This document shows positions 51,612 through 60,006 of a stretch of DNA of 64,000 bases, one piece after another. Position numbers and translations under genes: made by a program. Each line of letters opens with the position of its first letter. The stretch's first letter is position 1. The notes beneath the pieces were generated by a model that was not told the DNA's origin, ran no database searches, and saw nothing but the letters and a program-made list of their open reading frames with translations. The stretch is from positions 4,919,738 to 4,983,737 of the forward strand of contig NZ_LR593886.1 of NCBI RefSeq assembly GCF_901538265.1, written 5' to 3'. This DNA is from Gemmata massiliana (GTDB lineage Bacteria > Planctomycetota > Planctomycetia > Gemmatales > Gemmataceae).

Positions 51612-52634
51612 GTGGCCGATGACCGTTTCACGGACTACCTGAACAAGTTTTCCGCCGACCGCATCGCGATGCTCGATCAACTCCGGCAGGTGGTCGTCGG
51701 GCAGAGCGAGGTCGTTGAGCAAGTGCTGGCCGCGATCTTCACGCGCGGGCACTGCCTCCTGGTGGGCGTGCCGGGGCTGGCGAAGACGCTGATGGTCAGC
51801 TCCATCGCGCAGATCCTGAGCATCGCGTTCAAGCGCGTGCAGTTCACCCCGGACCTGATGCCCTCGGACATTACCGGTACGACCGTGCTCGACGAGACGG
51901 CCGAGGGGAAGCGCGAGTTCCGGTTCGTGCGCGGGCCGATCTTCGCGAACATCGTGTTGGCCGACGAGATCAACCGCACCCCGCCCAAAACCCAGGCCGC
52001 GCTCCTCGAAGCGATGCAGGAGCGCCAGGTGACCGCGGGCCAGGACACGATGAAACTGCCCGAGCCGTTCTTCGTGATCGCGACGCAGAACCCGATCGAA
52101 CAGGAAGGGACGTACCCGCTCCCCGAAGCGCAGCTCGACCGGTTCATGTTCAACGTAAAGGTGGACTACCCGACCCTGGAGGACGAGCGCCACATCGTTC
52201 TGATGAGCACCCGCAGCGAGAAGCCGGAGCTGACGAAGGTGCTGACCGCGGAGCGCATCATCGCGTGGCAGAAGCTGGTGAAGAAGGTGGAAGTGCCGCC
52301 GTTCGTGAACGAGTTCATCGTAAAATTGGTGCGGGCGACGCGGCCGAAAGACCCGAGCGCGCCCGAACTCATCAAGCGCCTCGTGGATTGGGGTGCAGGG
52401 CCGCGTGCGGGCATCTTCCTCGCGCAAGCGGGTCAGGCGTTCGCCGCGATGGACGGCCGACCGAGCGTCGCCATCGACGACATTAAAAAGGCTGCGATCC
52501 CCGTGCTGCGCCACCGGGTCAGCGCGAATTTCCAGGCCCAGGCCGAGGGCCGCAGCAGCGACGACATCGTGGTCGAACTGCTGAAGATCGTGAGCGAACC
52601 GGAACCGAAGAAATACGTTGAGAAGAAGCGGTAA
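51612..52634 (+). CDS. MoxR-family AAA+ ATPase
   Basis: A 340-residue AAA+ ATPase of the MoxR group, which acts as a chaperone in assembling metal-containing or membrane complexes. Walker A is 'VGVPGLAKT', 'VQFTPDLMPSDITGTTVLDE' is the typical MoxR loop, and Walker B is 'NIVLADEINRTPPKTQAALLEAMQE'. Sensor 1 is 'FFVIATQNPIEQEGTYPLPEAQLDRFMF', and the C-terminal helical part contains 'RLVDWGAGPRAGIFLAQAGQAFAAMDGRPSVAIDDI'. MoxR genes usually neighbour DUF58 and von Willebrand genes, which are not seen here. The GTG at 51612 (GGAG eight bases upstream) is preferred over the TTG at 51564. Confidence 0.92.
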   Translation: MADDRFTDYLNKFSADRIAMLDQLRQVVVGQSEVVEQVLAAIFTRGHCLLVGVPGLAKTLMVSSIAQILSIAFKRVQFTPDLMPSDITGTTVLDETAEGKREFRFVRGPIFANIVLADEINRTPPKTQAALLEAMQERQVTAGQDTMKLPEPFFVIATQNPIEQEGTYPLPEAQLDRFMFNVKVDYPTLEDERHIVLMSTRSEKPELTKVLTAERIIAWQKLVKKVEVPPFVNEFIVKLVRATRPKDPSAPELIKRLVDWGAGPRAGIFLAQAGQAFAAMDGRPSVAIDDIKKAAIPVLRHRVSANFQAQAEGRSSDDIVVELLKIVSEPEPKKYVEKKR

Positions 52635-52685
52635 GCACGCCAGATGTCCGAGTATCGCACGGCACGGTTAACTAAAACCGCGCCG

Positions 52686-54533
52686 TTACGCGAACCGCGC
52701 GGCGATCCAACTGGCCGCGCGGAGTGCCCGGCCGGTAACCGGGGAGATTCTTTCGATCGCTTCCACCCAGCCGCGCACGCGATCCTTGTTTGGGTCCGAT
52801 TTCGCTGTCTCCTTTTCGATGCGCTCCACGTTATCTTTTGCCTCTTTGTGGTCATCCGGGTCAAGGTTCTCTGCGGCGAGTTGGGTCAGAGCCGCTTCTA
52901 AAAACTTTTTCAGCTCCTCTGCTGAAGACGCGCCCGACGGTAACTGTTGACGAATGTTCGTGACGATCTGCTCGGCTGTCACGCTCGCTCCGCGCCCGAC
53001 TGCGCTACCACTGACGTTACCACCGATGTTAATCTTGTCGCCCACGTTGGCCTCCTGATGAGACTGACGGAACTTGCTACGATCGTAAATTGCTCCGACG
53101 TTTCCATAAACGATTAGCGCCCCACTCTCATGAACCCGACCGCGCGAAATGGAAAGTTCATCCGGTCCGAGCACCTCGTCCGAGTTTCTGACGACTAATG
53201 GCTCCGGCCCTACGCCGGTGAGTAACCCTTTGATCTCAAATTGCGCATTGGTATTGAGGTAGGTCACGCGGTGTACCCCGTCGCGCTCAAGTGACAGTAG
53301 GGTCTCGAAGTCGAAAGCCGCGTCTGGGTATCCGAGAACACTTACCGGGATCTTGGTAAAAACGTCAGCCCCGGGAACGAGTTTATTTAATTCGTGGACC
53401 GCTGCGAAATGTTCACGGACCACTGTTAGCGCGCTACGACGCGATGCTTCGGGACCGCGGACAGTGATTGCGACCCGACGCTTGTGGGGTTCCATCTTCA
53501 CGAGTACCTCACACCCGTCGATGCCCAGTATAACGCCGTTGAGCCATGCAATTCGGGGGCGGGTCAGATGCCGGTGTGCGAGTACCACAAATCGCGGGAG
53601 CAGCCCGCGCGGCGGGGTATCCTGGTACTCGTATCGGAATCGAAGTAATCCTGTCTCGTCCCAACCTGGTAGATCGGGTTCCTCCACCGGGAATCGGTTG
53701 GGAACGAGGTATCGGTCTTTGGTCGTAGGGAGTTTGAAACTGAGGCCGAAACGCTCCATCATCTCGGAGATAAATGTCCAGCGTTCGGACGGGTATTGCT
53801 TGGCTAGCTTTTCTGAAAGCCCCGCGAGTAGCGCGCCGATTTCGCTCACAGAAAACTCACCTCCGGCCGTTACCACGTCCGCGTGGGTGAGGATGCGGTA
53901 TACGGCGGTGGTCAGCCAGTTCGGGTCGAGCAGTGTGGTATCGTCGTACTTCACCACCACCCCGATGCGGTCGAGCAGCAAGAGCAGGTTTTCTTGTTCG
54001 TCTTGCTCGGTGATTTTTTGAGTTCGGCACTTGTCGCGGTAGGTATTGGTGTTCAGGATCGACGCTCGACGCGCGGTCTTGGCAAGTTCTTCTTTGACCG
54101 CGAAGTAGCTCCGCGGGAACTGGTCTCGGACGTGAGGCAACTCAGCTCGGATCACCTCAACGATGGTTTGCCGTAACTCGTTGATACCTCGACCCTCAAA
54201 CTCGGCACGGCATGAGGTGCGCACGAATCGCTTGATAACAGGAAACTCGCGCTGGAGACGCTTTTCATCGATCTGAAGATCTTGTGGCGGTTCACTTTTA
54301 TTGATGACGACAACGACGGGTACGTCCTCGGCCGTGCGCGACCGGATCGCACGGAGCCAGGCAATGAGGTGTGCCTCCTGTTCGGTTTCGTTTTCCTTTC
54401 GGGCGCTAAGTACGACGAGGTATAAGGAGCGGGCGGTGAGGAAGAATTGGTGGGTCTCTTTGAGAACCTGCTGCCCGCCGAAGTCCCACACGTTGAGGCG
54501 CAGCGGGGTCTCGCCAACCGCTTCCCGATCCAC
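52686..54533 (-). CDS. ROC-COR part of a broken Roco protein
   Basis: A 615-residue frame. It opens with 'DREAVGETPLRLNVWDFGGQQVLKETHQFFLTARSLYLVVLSAR', which is the second half of a Roco GTPase: G3 is DFGG (17-20) and G4 is NKSE (78-81). The COR domain follows ('FPRSYFAVKEELAKTARRASILNTNTYRDKC', 'RIGVVVKYDDTTLLDPNWLTTAVYRILTHADVV', 'RFRYEYQDTPPRGLLPRFVVLAHRHL'). The C-terminus has a glycine-rich 'VGDKINIGGNVSGSAVGRGASV' stretch and a helical tail (about 535-615). The nucleotide-binding P-loop (G1) and switch I are absent. The LRR part lies upstream in another frame (54152-55273), so the full gene is a decayed or rearranged copy. Confidence 0.75.
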   Translation of the reverse strand: MDREAVGETPLRLNVWDFGGQQVLKETHQFFLTARSLYLVVLSARKENETEQEAHLIAWLRAIRSRTAEDVPVVVVINKSEPPQDLQIDEKRLQREFPVIKRFVRTSCRAEFEGRGINELRQTIVEVIRAELPHVRDQFPRSYFAVKEELAKTARRASILNTNTYRDKCRTQKITEQDEQENLLLLLDRIGVVVKYDDTTLLDPNWLTTAVYRILTHADVVTAGGEFSVSEIGALLAGLSEKLAKQYPSERWTFISEMMERFGLSFKLPTTKDRYLVPNRFPVEEPDLPGWDETGLLRFRYEYQDTPPRGLLPRFVVLAHRHLTRPRIAWLNGVILGIDGCEVLVKMEPHKRRVAITVRGPEASRRSALTVVREHFAAVHELNKLVPGADVFTKIPVSVLGYPDAAFDFETLLSLERDGVHRVTYLNTNAQFEIKGLLTGVGPEPLVVRNSDEVLGPDELSISRGRVHESGALIVYGNVGAIYDRSKFRQSHQEANVGDKINIGGNVSGSAVGRGASVTAEQIVTNIRQQLPSGASSAEELKKFLEAALTQLAAENLDPDDHKEAKDNVERIEKETAKSDPNKDRVRGWVEAIERISPVTGRALRAASWIAARFA

Positions 54534-55273
54534 ATTCCAACTTTTTCGGGAATTGCCGTCACCTTGTCGCAGCCTCCGAGGTCGAGGTCGGTGAGTTGTG
54601 TGAGATTCCGGGCGATGTCTGCGACCCCGGCATCCGTGACCTTGTTGCAGTATTCAAGGCTGAAGTTGGTGAGTTGGGAGAGATTGCGGGCGATGTTCGT
54701 CACCCCGGCGTCCGTCACCTTGTTGCAGTACCCGAGGTTGAGGTTAGTGAGTTGTGTGAGGTTGCGGGCGATGTCCGCGACCCCGACGTCCGTGACCTTG
54801 TTGCAGTATCCGAGGTCGAGGTTGGTGAGTTGTGTGAGGTTGCGGGCGATGTTCGTCACCCCGGCGTCCGTCACCTTGTTACAGTGCTGGAGGTTGAGGT
54901 TGGTGAGTTGGGAGAGGTTGCGGGCGATGTTTGTCACCCCGGCGTTCGTCACCTTGTTGCAGTACCCGAGATTGAGTTCAGTGAGGTTGGCGAGGGTCTG
55001 GGCGATGATTCGGAGGCTAGTATCGGAGATAACAGAAGCAGTCAGGTTCAGCTGAACGAGCTTCTTCAAACCGAGTGTAAATCCGCCGAGTCGTTCAGAG
55101 CTCCAATCTGCGTCAGTGCTCCATACGCGAAGCCCTTCTACTGCCGCGAATGTGTCGACTGCACGGGTCAAGTCCATGAAATCGTTTGCGGATAGTTCCG
55201 GTGGTAATTCCAGGTGTGAGCCGTGGGTCCGTTGATATTCGGCGAGGATGCGTTCGACGACGGGCGAGGGCAT
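54152..55273 (-). CDS. LRR part of a broken Roco protein
   Basis: The ATG at 55273 (GGAG nine bases upstream) begins a 373-residue frame. Residues 1-75 are an N-terminal cap ('PVVERILAEYQRTHGSHLELPPELSANDFMDL'). Then come six cysteine-type leucine-rich repeats of 26 residues with the pattern L-x-L-x-x-C-x-K-V-T-D-x-G-V-x-x-I-A-R-x-L. Coding sense ends at 'VTAIPEKV' near 54540. From there the frame continues as arginine/serine-rich noise antiparallel in frame to the ROC-COR coding, until a stop at 54152. The functional product probably once continued through a P-loop into the ROC-COR frame. Confidence 0.65.
   Translation of the reverse strand: MPSPVVERILAEYQRTHGSHLELPPELSANDFMDLTRAVDTFAAVEGLRVWSTDADWSSERLGGFTLGLKKLVQLNLTASVISDTSLRIIAQTLANLTELNLGYCNKVTNAGVTNIARNLSQLTNLNLQHCNKVTDAGVTNIARNLTQLTNLDLGYCNKVTDVGVADIARNLTQLTNLNLGYCNKVTDAGVTNIARNLSQLTNFSLEYCNKVTDAGVADIARNLTQLTDLDLGGCDKVTAIPEKVGMWIGKRLARPRCASTCGTSAGSRFSKRPTNSSSPPAPYTSSYLAPERKTKPNRRHTSLPGSVRSGRARPRTYPSLSSSIKVNRHKIFRSMKSVSSASFLLSSDSCAPHAVPSLRVEVSTSYGKPSLR
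54585..55020. repeat. 78-bp tandem repeats encoding LRRs
   Basis: Five to six nearly identical 78-bp units, each containing TTGGTGAGTTGTGTGAGGTT or a one- or two-base variant, encode the LRRs of the Roco locus. Identity between units is much higher than needed to keep an LRR, pointing to recent expansion. Confidence 0.8.
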
Positions 55274-55514
55274 AGAGAGTGACTCCGCGGGTGCGAGATG
55301 ATCGTACCGCACCGCGGATGGGTGTGTCACATCGAATTTCGAGCAGGCGGGTGCAGTGACGGATCATTCGATCGCAGATAGGACACTTTACGAGAACAAA
55401 TCTGCCCTTGGATTTGGATACTGTCGGTCGTTGAGCGGTTGCCCTGAAATGCGACCGGCTCGCCATTCGCGCGAGCCGGTCGGTTCATTTGGGGCAATGA
55501 GAGAATCAGATTCG

Positions 55515-56960
55515 TCAGGAGGCCGGCTCTTCTTGCGGCGCCGGCGGTACGAGTAAGCTGACGATCGGGCTGGTCATTGCGGTGGTGATGAGCGCCATCA
55601 GAACCATCATGGCGAACAGCGTCGGGCTGATGACCCCCAAATCGAGGCCGATGTTCAGCACGATCAGTTCCATCAGCCCGCGGGTGTTCATCAGCGCCCC
55701 GAGTGCCGCGGCGTCGCGCCACGACTGCCCCGTGAGGCGCGCCGCGCCGAGCGTGCCGCCGAACTTCCCCACCGTGGCGACGACCACGATCGCGGCGCAC
55801 CACAGCCAGTCCTCGCCGCTGCTGACCAGCCCGATCTGGGTCCGCATCCCGGTGTAGGCGAAGAACGCGGGCAGGAGCAGCACCGTGACCGGGTCTTTCA
55901 GCTTCGCGGTGAACTCGCGGGCGATGCGCCCGTCGTGCGGGACGATTGCCCCGCACAGGAATGCACCAAACAGAGCGTGAATGCCGATCGCTTCCGTAGT
56001 CATGGCAGCCAGCAGCACCGCGAGGAACGTGCCGGAAATGACCATCGGTGGGAGCGGCGCCGTGGTCGCGTCGAACCGTGCACTCAGTCGGGTCACGAGC
56101 GGTCGAACGATCAGGAACATGACCGCGATAAACGCCGCAGCGCCCGCGGTGATAGCGGCCACGTTCGATAGCTTCGACTGCGCAACACCGACGATGAGTG
56201 CCAGGAGGCACCACGCGGTCACGTCGTCCGCGGCTGCACAACTTAGTGCGACCACACCGAGTTCGGTACGCGACATCCGGCGATCCGTGAGGATTCGGGC
56301 CAGAACGGGGAACGCGGTGATCGACATCGCCACGCCCATGAACAGCGCGAAACTCAGGAACGTCGTGCCGGCTGGTGCCAGAGTTTTGTAGAGTCCCAGT
56401 GCGAGGGCCGAGCCGAGCACAAACGGCACGACGATGCTCGCGTGAGAAACGGCGACCGCAGCGTGGGCCTGCTTCCGCAACCGGGCCGCGTTCAGTTCCA
56501 ACCCGACCAGGAACATGTAGAGCACGACGCCGATCTGCGACACGGCCTTGAGTGCGGACGTCACCTGCCCCTTGGGGTCCGTCGTCGCGGACGGGATCAG
56601 GACGTGCATCGCTTCCGGTGAAATGGCTCCGAGCAGCGACGGCCCGAGCATAATCCCCGCGAGCACTTCACCAATAACCGGCGGCTGACCGAGGCGCCGG
56701 CACACTTTTCCGAGGAGCGAGCCGAGGAAAATGACGGCAGCGAGTGTTCCCAAAACGTGCAGCACGATGTTGACCGGTTCGTGCCTGATGGCTCCGCTTG
56801 CGGCTGCCGTGGTGTCTGATGCGGCCGGGACGGTCAGCCCCGAACCCGCGCGACAAATGAGCAAGAAGATCCCGATCCCGGCGACGAGCAGACCGGTATA
56901 CACGGCCGCACCGATCCACGGATTTGGCCGAACAACACGCAGTGCTTCGCTTTGGGACAT
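55515..56960 (-). CDS. Cation:proton antiporter (CPA2/KefB type)
   Basis: A 481-residue integral membrane protein with 12-13 hydrophobic helices. Features of the CPA2 family are 'LGQPPVIGEVLAGIMLGPSLLGAI' (first transport helix), 'AISQIGVVLYMFLVGLELNAARLRK', 'VAMSITAFPVLARILTD' and 'CAAADDVTAWCLLALIVGV' (the paired Asp that binds ions). 'MTTEAIGIHALFGAFLCGAIVPHDGRIA' and 'NTRGLMELIVLNIGLDLGVI' follow. There is no C-terminal RCK/TrkA-N domain. It should exchange Na+ or K+ for H+ at the inner membrane. ATG 56960 has GAGG nine bases upstream. Confidence 0.9.
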   Translation of the reverse strand: MSQSEALRVVRPNPWIGAAVYTGLLVAGIGIFLLICRAGSGLTVPAASDTTAAASGAIRHEPVNIVLHVLGTLAAVIFLGSLLGKVCRRLGQPPVIGEVLAGIMLGPSLLGAISPEAMHVLIPSATTDPKGQVTSALKAVSQIGVVLYMFLVGLELNAARLRKQAHAAVAVSHASIVVPFVLGSALALGLYKTLAPAGTTFLSFALFMGVAMSITAFPVLARILTDRRMSRTELGVVALSCAAADDVTAWCLLALIVGVAQSKLSNVAAITAGAAAFIAVMFLIVRPLVTRLSARFDATTAPLPPMVISGTFLAVLLAAMTTEAIGIHALFGAFLCGAIVPHDGRIAREFTAKLKDPVTVLLLPAFFAYTGMRTQIGLVSSGEDWLWCAAIVVVATVGKFGGTLGAARLTGQSWRDAAALGALMNTRGLMELIVLNIGLDLGVISPTLFAMMVLMALITTAMTSPIVSLLVPPAPQEEPAS

Positions 56961-57072
56961 CGCTACCTCAGTGAGCGGCGGTCTTCACGGAGTGAAAATA
57001 GCTGTTTAGACAACTATCGTCCAGACAACAATACCGCACGACTACAGTCCCCCAACACGACGCAGCCAAAAA

Positions 57073-57136
57073 TGTGCTTACCCGTACCGGGCTTGAGTAG
57101 AACGTGTGCTTACCCGTACCGGGCTTGAGTAGAACG
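57073..57136. repeat. Two perfect 32-bp tandem direct repeats
   Basis: TGTGCTTACCCGTACCGGGC followed by TTGAGTAGAACG occurs twice in immediate succession (57073-57104, 57105-57136). Each copy contains the palindrome CCCGTACCGGG. It lies in the region between divergent genes at 56960 and 57260 and might hold two operator sites. Confidence 0.8.
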
Positions 57137-57259
57137 GCTGACAGAAATACCGCTCCGAACACGCCGGGGCGGTTTTGTGTCCTGCTGGGTGTGAGAACGG
57201 GGTTGGAGCCACGGTTTTTGGGAGTGCTTTCTGTTCCGAGGACCGAGTGGAGCGAACTC

Positions 57260-58051
57260 ATGGGCTTGGTCAGTTGGTTAAGCAAAAAATTCCTGACCGA
57301 TGCCAATCAGCCGCAACTGGTTCTGACCGGGTTGGGGTTCGATGAGGCTATTGCGCTGATCGCGGCCGAGTCGTGGCGCGTTGATGTGACCCGCGCGGCC
57401 CGACAGTTCCCGCTTCAGTTCGGCCCGGAGGTCATTCCCGAGTTGTGGCGGCGCTACGAGAGCATCGGCGAACCACACCCGAGTTTCGAGGCCCGCAAGC
57501 GGAGCATGACCGAGTGGATCGAGTGCTGGTGGCGGGCGCTCGACGCGATCCTGTGTAGCTACCGCGAACACGTACTCCCGTCACTCTGGGAGCGGGTGGA
57601 TGCCAATGACCGGGCGCTACTCCTTTTGTGTCGCCTCGCGGCGGAAGGAGTTGAGCGCGAACTAATCCTGGCCGGACTCCGGGACCGACTGCCGGGAATG
57701 GCCCCGGAGCGGCACGAGTTCATCGTCGAGAACAGCGAGTATTCCGCCCGGAGAGATCCGGATCTCGCAGCGGTTCTGGCCTACCTGCGCCAGGTGCCAG
57801 AATTCGAGCACGCCACGGTCGAAGTGTTGTGCCGGTGCGTCTCCGAGGAACCGGACGATACCGAACTCGCTGCGGTTCTCAAAAAGTTGATCCCGACGCT
57901 CTCCCGTTCGGCCCGGTACCTCGTAGCCGAACGGCTCCATTCGCGCGCCAAGTATGATGCTGTCCGCGCCGTCATGGAAGAGTTGCGACAGGTGCCGGAG
58001 TTCGAGCAAGCGCTCGATGAAGTGCGATCGTTCACCGACCCAACGAAGTGA
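57260..58051 (+). CDS. Unrecognised helical protein (263 aa)
   Basis: Starts at ATG 57260 with GGAG eight bases upstream. It begins MGLVSWLSKKFLTDANQPQL. The body is helical, with two related segments 'VLAYLRQVPEFEHATVEVLCRCV' and 'VMEELRQVPEFEQALDEVRSF', suggesting internal duplication or a repeat protein. 'VLKKLIPTLSRSARYLVAERLHSRAKYDAV' lies between them. The Trp-rich 'WIECWWRALDAI' in the middle is notable. No known motif is visible. Converges with the Ro60 gene, with 17 bp between stops. Confidence 0.6.
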   Translation: MGLVSWLSKKFLTDANQPQLVLTGLGFDEAIALIAAESWRVDVTRAARQFPLQFGPEVIPELWRRYESIGEPHPSFEARKRSMTEWIECWWRALDAILCSYREHVLPSLWERVDANDRALLLLCRLAAEGVERELILAGLRDRLPGMAPERHEFIVENSEYSARRDPDLAAVLAYLRQVPEFEHATVEVLCRCVSEEPDDTELAAVLKKLIPTLSRSARYLVAERLHSRAKYDAVRAVMEELRQVPEFEQALDEVRSFTDPTK

Positions 58052-58068
58052 CGCCCGTTCCTTTGTGC

Positions 58069-59754
58069 TCACGAGCGGGGTGCGTCGCCTACTGCGAATT
58101 GACTCATTAATTGCGGAACGGCCGTATCGAATCCGACCACGTCCATCATCCCCGCGTCGTCCGGATCAGCAATGCTGAACCCGTTCGACACCATCCCCAC
58201 GACGATCAACTTCGCTCCGATCCCCGTCTTCTCGCGGTACCGCTGAAGCGCCTGGATCGGGTGAATGTTCCCGTGCCAGGTTTCGCTGTCCGTGTACACG
58301 ACGAACACATCGATCGCGAGTTTCCGTTCCAGGGCGTAGAGCATCGGTAGCGCGCAGTCGGTCGGTCCCATCGGGAGGTTGTCCACAACGCGGATCGCGT
58401 CGTCCAGGCGCTGGTCGGGGCGGATCGGCAGCATCTCGACCCCGCTCCCGGAGTTCGGGTACGCGGACCACGCACCGAAGGTCGCCGCCTGGGTGCCCGC
58501 AACATGAAACCCGCACCCGGTGAACCCGATGACGTGGTGATTCGGCTCGGTTGCGGCCGTAACCAGGGCCATTGCCGCGGCGCCGTCGCGGGCTGATAAA
58601 CCGGGCACACCGGCGATTGCACTCCAGCCCATGCTCCCGGACACGTCTAATGCCAGGAGCCATTTCTTGTTAGTCGGCTCGGCGTTGCCGAACGCTGCGT
58701 GAAAGGCACCATCGAGCGCGTCCACGACTCGTTGCACCGGAATCCAAAAACCGCGTCCGCGAACACCGCGACCGGATGCGTATGTCCTTAACGCGGCGAG
58801 TATGGCGATTGGGTGAAGTCGGGATCGGCGCAGGCGCTCGGTATCGGCCAGAGCCGCAACGACTCGATCCACCGCGGTCGATTCCGGTGTCAGTAAGCCG
58901 ATCCGTGTCGTCGTCGCGAGGTTTCGCACCAGGGCGCCGAGCGGCATGTGCTCCAGCAGTGCGTCCCACACGTCCATTCGGTTCAGCCACCGGGTCGGGA
59001 CACACTCCCGGGGCAGAGTGTATTCGCGAATCAGGCGGACCACTTCGGCCGGATCGGTCGCGCGCTTGGCCGCTTCAAATCCCACGATTGGCGTGAGCGG
59101 ATCGTTTACATCTACCGTGTCGGGCAATTCTCCCTTCCCAACCGCCCACCGGAGCGCGCTGTTCGACGGTTCGTTCGCTTTGACGTGACATAAACGAAGC
59201 AGATCCCGGTGCGCCCACCCACCGCGCTGCTGATACTTGCTGAGCTGATGGGCCAAGTCGCGTGGCGCCTTTTCGGTGTACCAGTTCCCTACTGCCCTAC
59301 GCAGCGCCCGCCCCCAACCGCGGAACGCCTCAACGCCCTCCACGAACTGGAACAAGTGCGTACCGATCCGGCACACGCGCGGAACAGCGGCGAGAGCTTG
59401 TGCCCGCGTGCCGGGGCTACCCATGCCCGCGGCCATCGCCAGAGCAAATACGGCCGGGTCGTTCTTCGGTGCTCGTCCCGCTTCGCTGATTTCGATGATT
59501 CGAGCTACGGTCCGGCCCCCATTGGCTTCGAGGCACCGGCGCACGGCTTCGGCGTTCTGGAGTGTCAATTGTCGCTCGTCCGCGTAGTAACTTCCGCCCT
59601 CGGCACCGAGCACGAGGAACCGGTCGAGGCGGGTCCAGTCATCAACGGCGAACGAGAAGCCGCTCGCGGAGTTGCGGACCTGCGTGCTTCCCGGGATCGG
59701 TTCGTTTTGAGGCGTGTGGCGGGGCGCGAAGTGCCCGGTGTAGCGAACGGTCAA
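58069..59754 (-). CDS. rsr: Ro60/Rsr-like RNA-binding protein (TROVE and vWA domains)
   Basis: A 561-residue homologue of the Ro 60-kDa autoantigen. The TROVE ring (about 30-350) is recognised by 'GGSYYADERQLTLQNAEAVRRCLEANGG', 'IIEISEAGRAPKNDPAVFALAMAA' and 'LSKYQQRGGWAHRDLLRLCHVK'. The C-terminal von Willebrand A domain has a metal site D-x-S-x-S at Asp370 in 'LALDVSGSMGW'. Ro proteins hold misfolded or damaged RNA ends in the ring and bind Y RNA on its outer face. The start is a TTG at 59754 with GAGGAG five bases upstream. Immediately upstream lies a structured leader and a sigma-54 promoter, opposite a CARF-type activator gene. Confidence 0.9.
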   Translation of the reverse strand: MTVRYTGHFAPRHTPQNEPIPGSTQVRNSASGFSFAVDDWTRLDRFLVLGAEGGSYYADERQLTLQNAEAVRRCLEANGGRTVARIIEISEAGRAPKNDPAVFALAMAAGMGSPGTRAQALAAVPRVCRIGTHLFQFVEGVEAFRGWGRALRRAVGNWYTEKAPRDLAHQLSKYQQRGGWAHRDLLRLCHVKANEPSNSALRWAVGKGELPDTVDVNDPLTPIVGFEAAKRATDPAEVVRLIREYTLPRECVPTRWLNRMDVWDALLEHMPLGALVRNLATTTRIGLLTPESTAVDRVVAALADTERLRRSRLHPIAILAALRTYASGRGVRGRGFWIPVQRVVDALDGAFHAAFGNAEPTNKKWLLALDVSGSMGWSAIAGVPGLSARDGAAAMALVTAATEPNHHVIGFTGCGFHVAGTQAATFGAWSAYPNSGSGVEMLPIRPDQRLDDAIRVVDNLPMGPTDCALPMLYALERKLAIDVFVVYTDSETWHGNIHPIQALQRYREKTGIGAKLIVVGMVSNGFSIADPDDAGMMDVVGFDTAVPQLMSQFAVGDAPRS

Positions 59755-59814
59755 GGCCGCTCCTCGGATGGGATATCGGGAATGTGATAAGTGAGTGGCG
59801 AGTAAACCGCGGGA

Positions 59815-59996
59815 TCGGTGGGGCAGTCGCGGATGGTCCACTTCCGCCCCACCGAGCGCGATTGCGGGGGATGAGCCCGCGGGTGCTGGCCGTGCCAGCG
59901 GCATCGTAACTCGTAGTCCGAAAGGACACCCGTGGATAACCTTCGCCTACGGCTCGCCGGCACCGGGCCGACCGAACAAGGGATTGGAGAAGGTGC
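59815..59996 (-). ncRNA. Candidate structured leader or Y-like RNA upstream of Ro60
   Basis: Low-confidence structural proposal. From the start predicted by the sigma-54 promoter (about 59996) the minus-strand RNA could form several stems: GGCACC with GGTGCC at its 5' end, GTCC-TTTC-GGAC, GCTGGC-ACG-GCCAGC, GCGGG with a seven-base loop and CCCGC, and a perfect 10-bp TCGGTGGGGC/GCCCCACCGA stem ending at 59815. The seven-base loop beside a short closing helix (CGAT/ATCG) recalls the tRNA-like module of bacterial Y RNAs, but the T-loop consensus is not met. It could also be just a long 5' UTR. Confidence 0.3.
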
Positions 59997-60006
59997 CGAT
60001 CGTAAA

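Noticed and set aside
54530-54560. Programmed -1 frameshift joining the LRR and ROC-COR frames at G-AAA-AAG
   Set aside because: The shift would join the frames, but the product would still lack the P-loop and switch I, so a deletion is the better explanation.
54585-55020. CRISPR-like array because of regularly spaced repeats
   Set aside because: The whole 78-bp unit is repeated without unique spacers and it encodes leucine-rich repeats in frame.
59840-59900. tRNA gene in the Ro60 leader (seven-base loop on a GCGGG/CCCGC stem)
   Set aside because: No seven-base-pair acceptor stem, no D-arm consensus and no TTCRA in the loop; kept only as part of a Y-RNA-like candidate.
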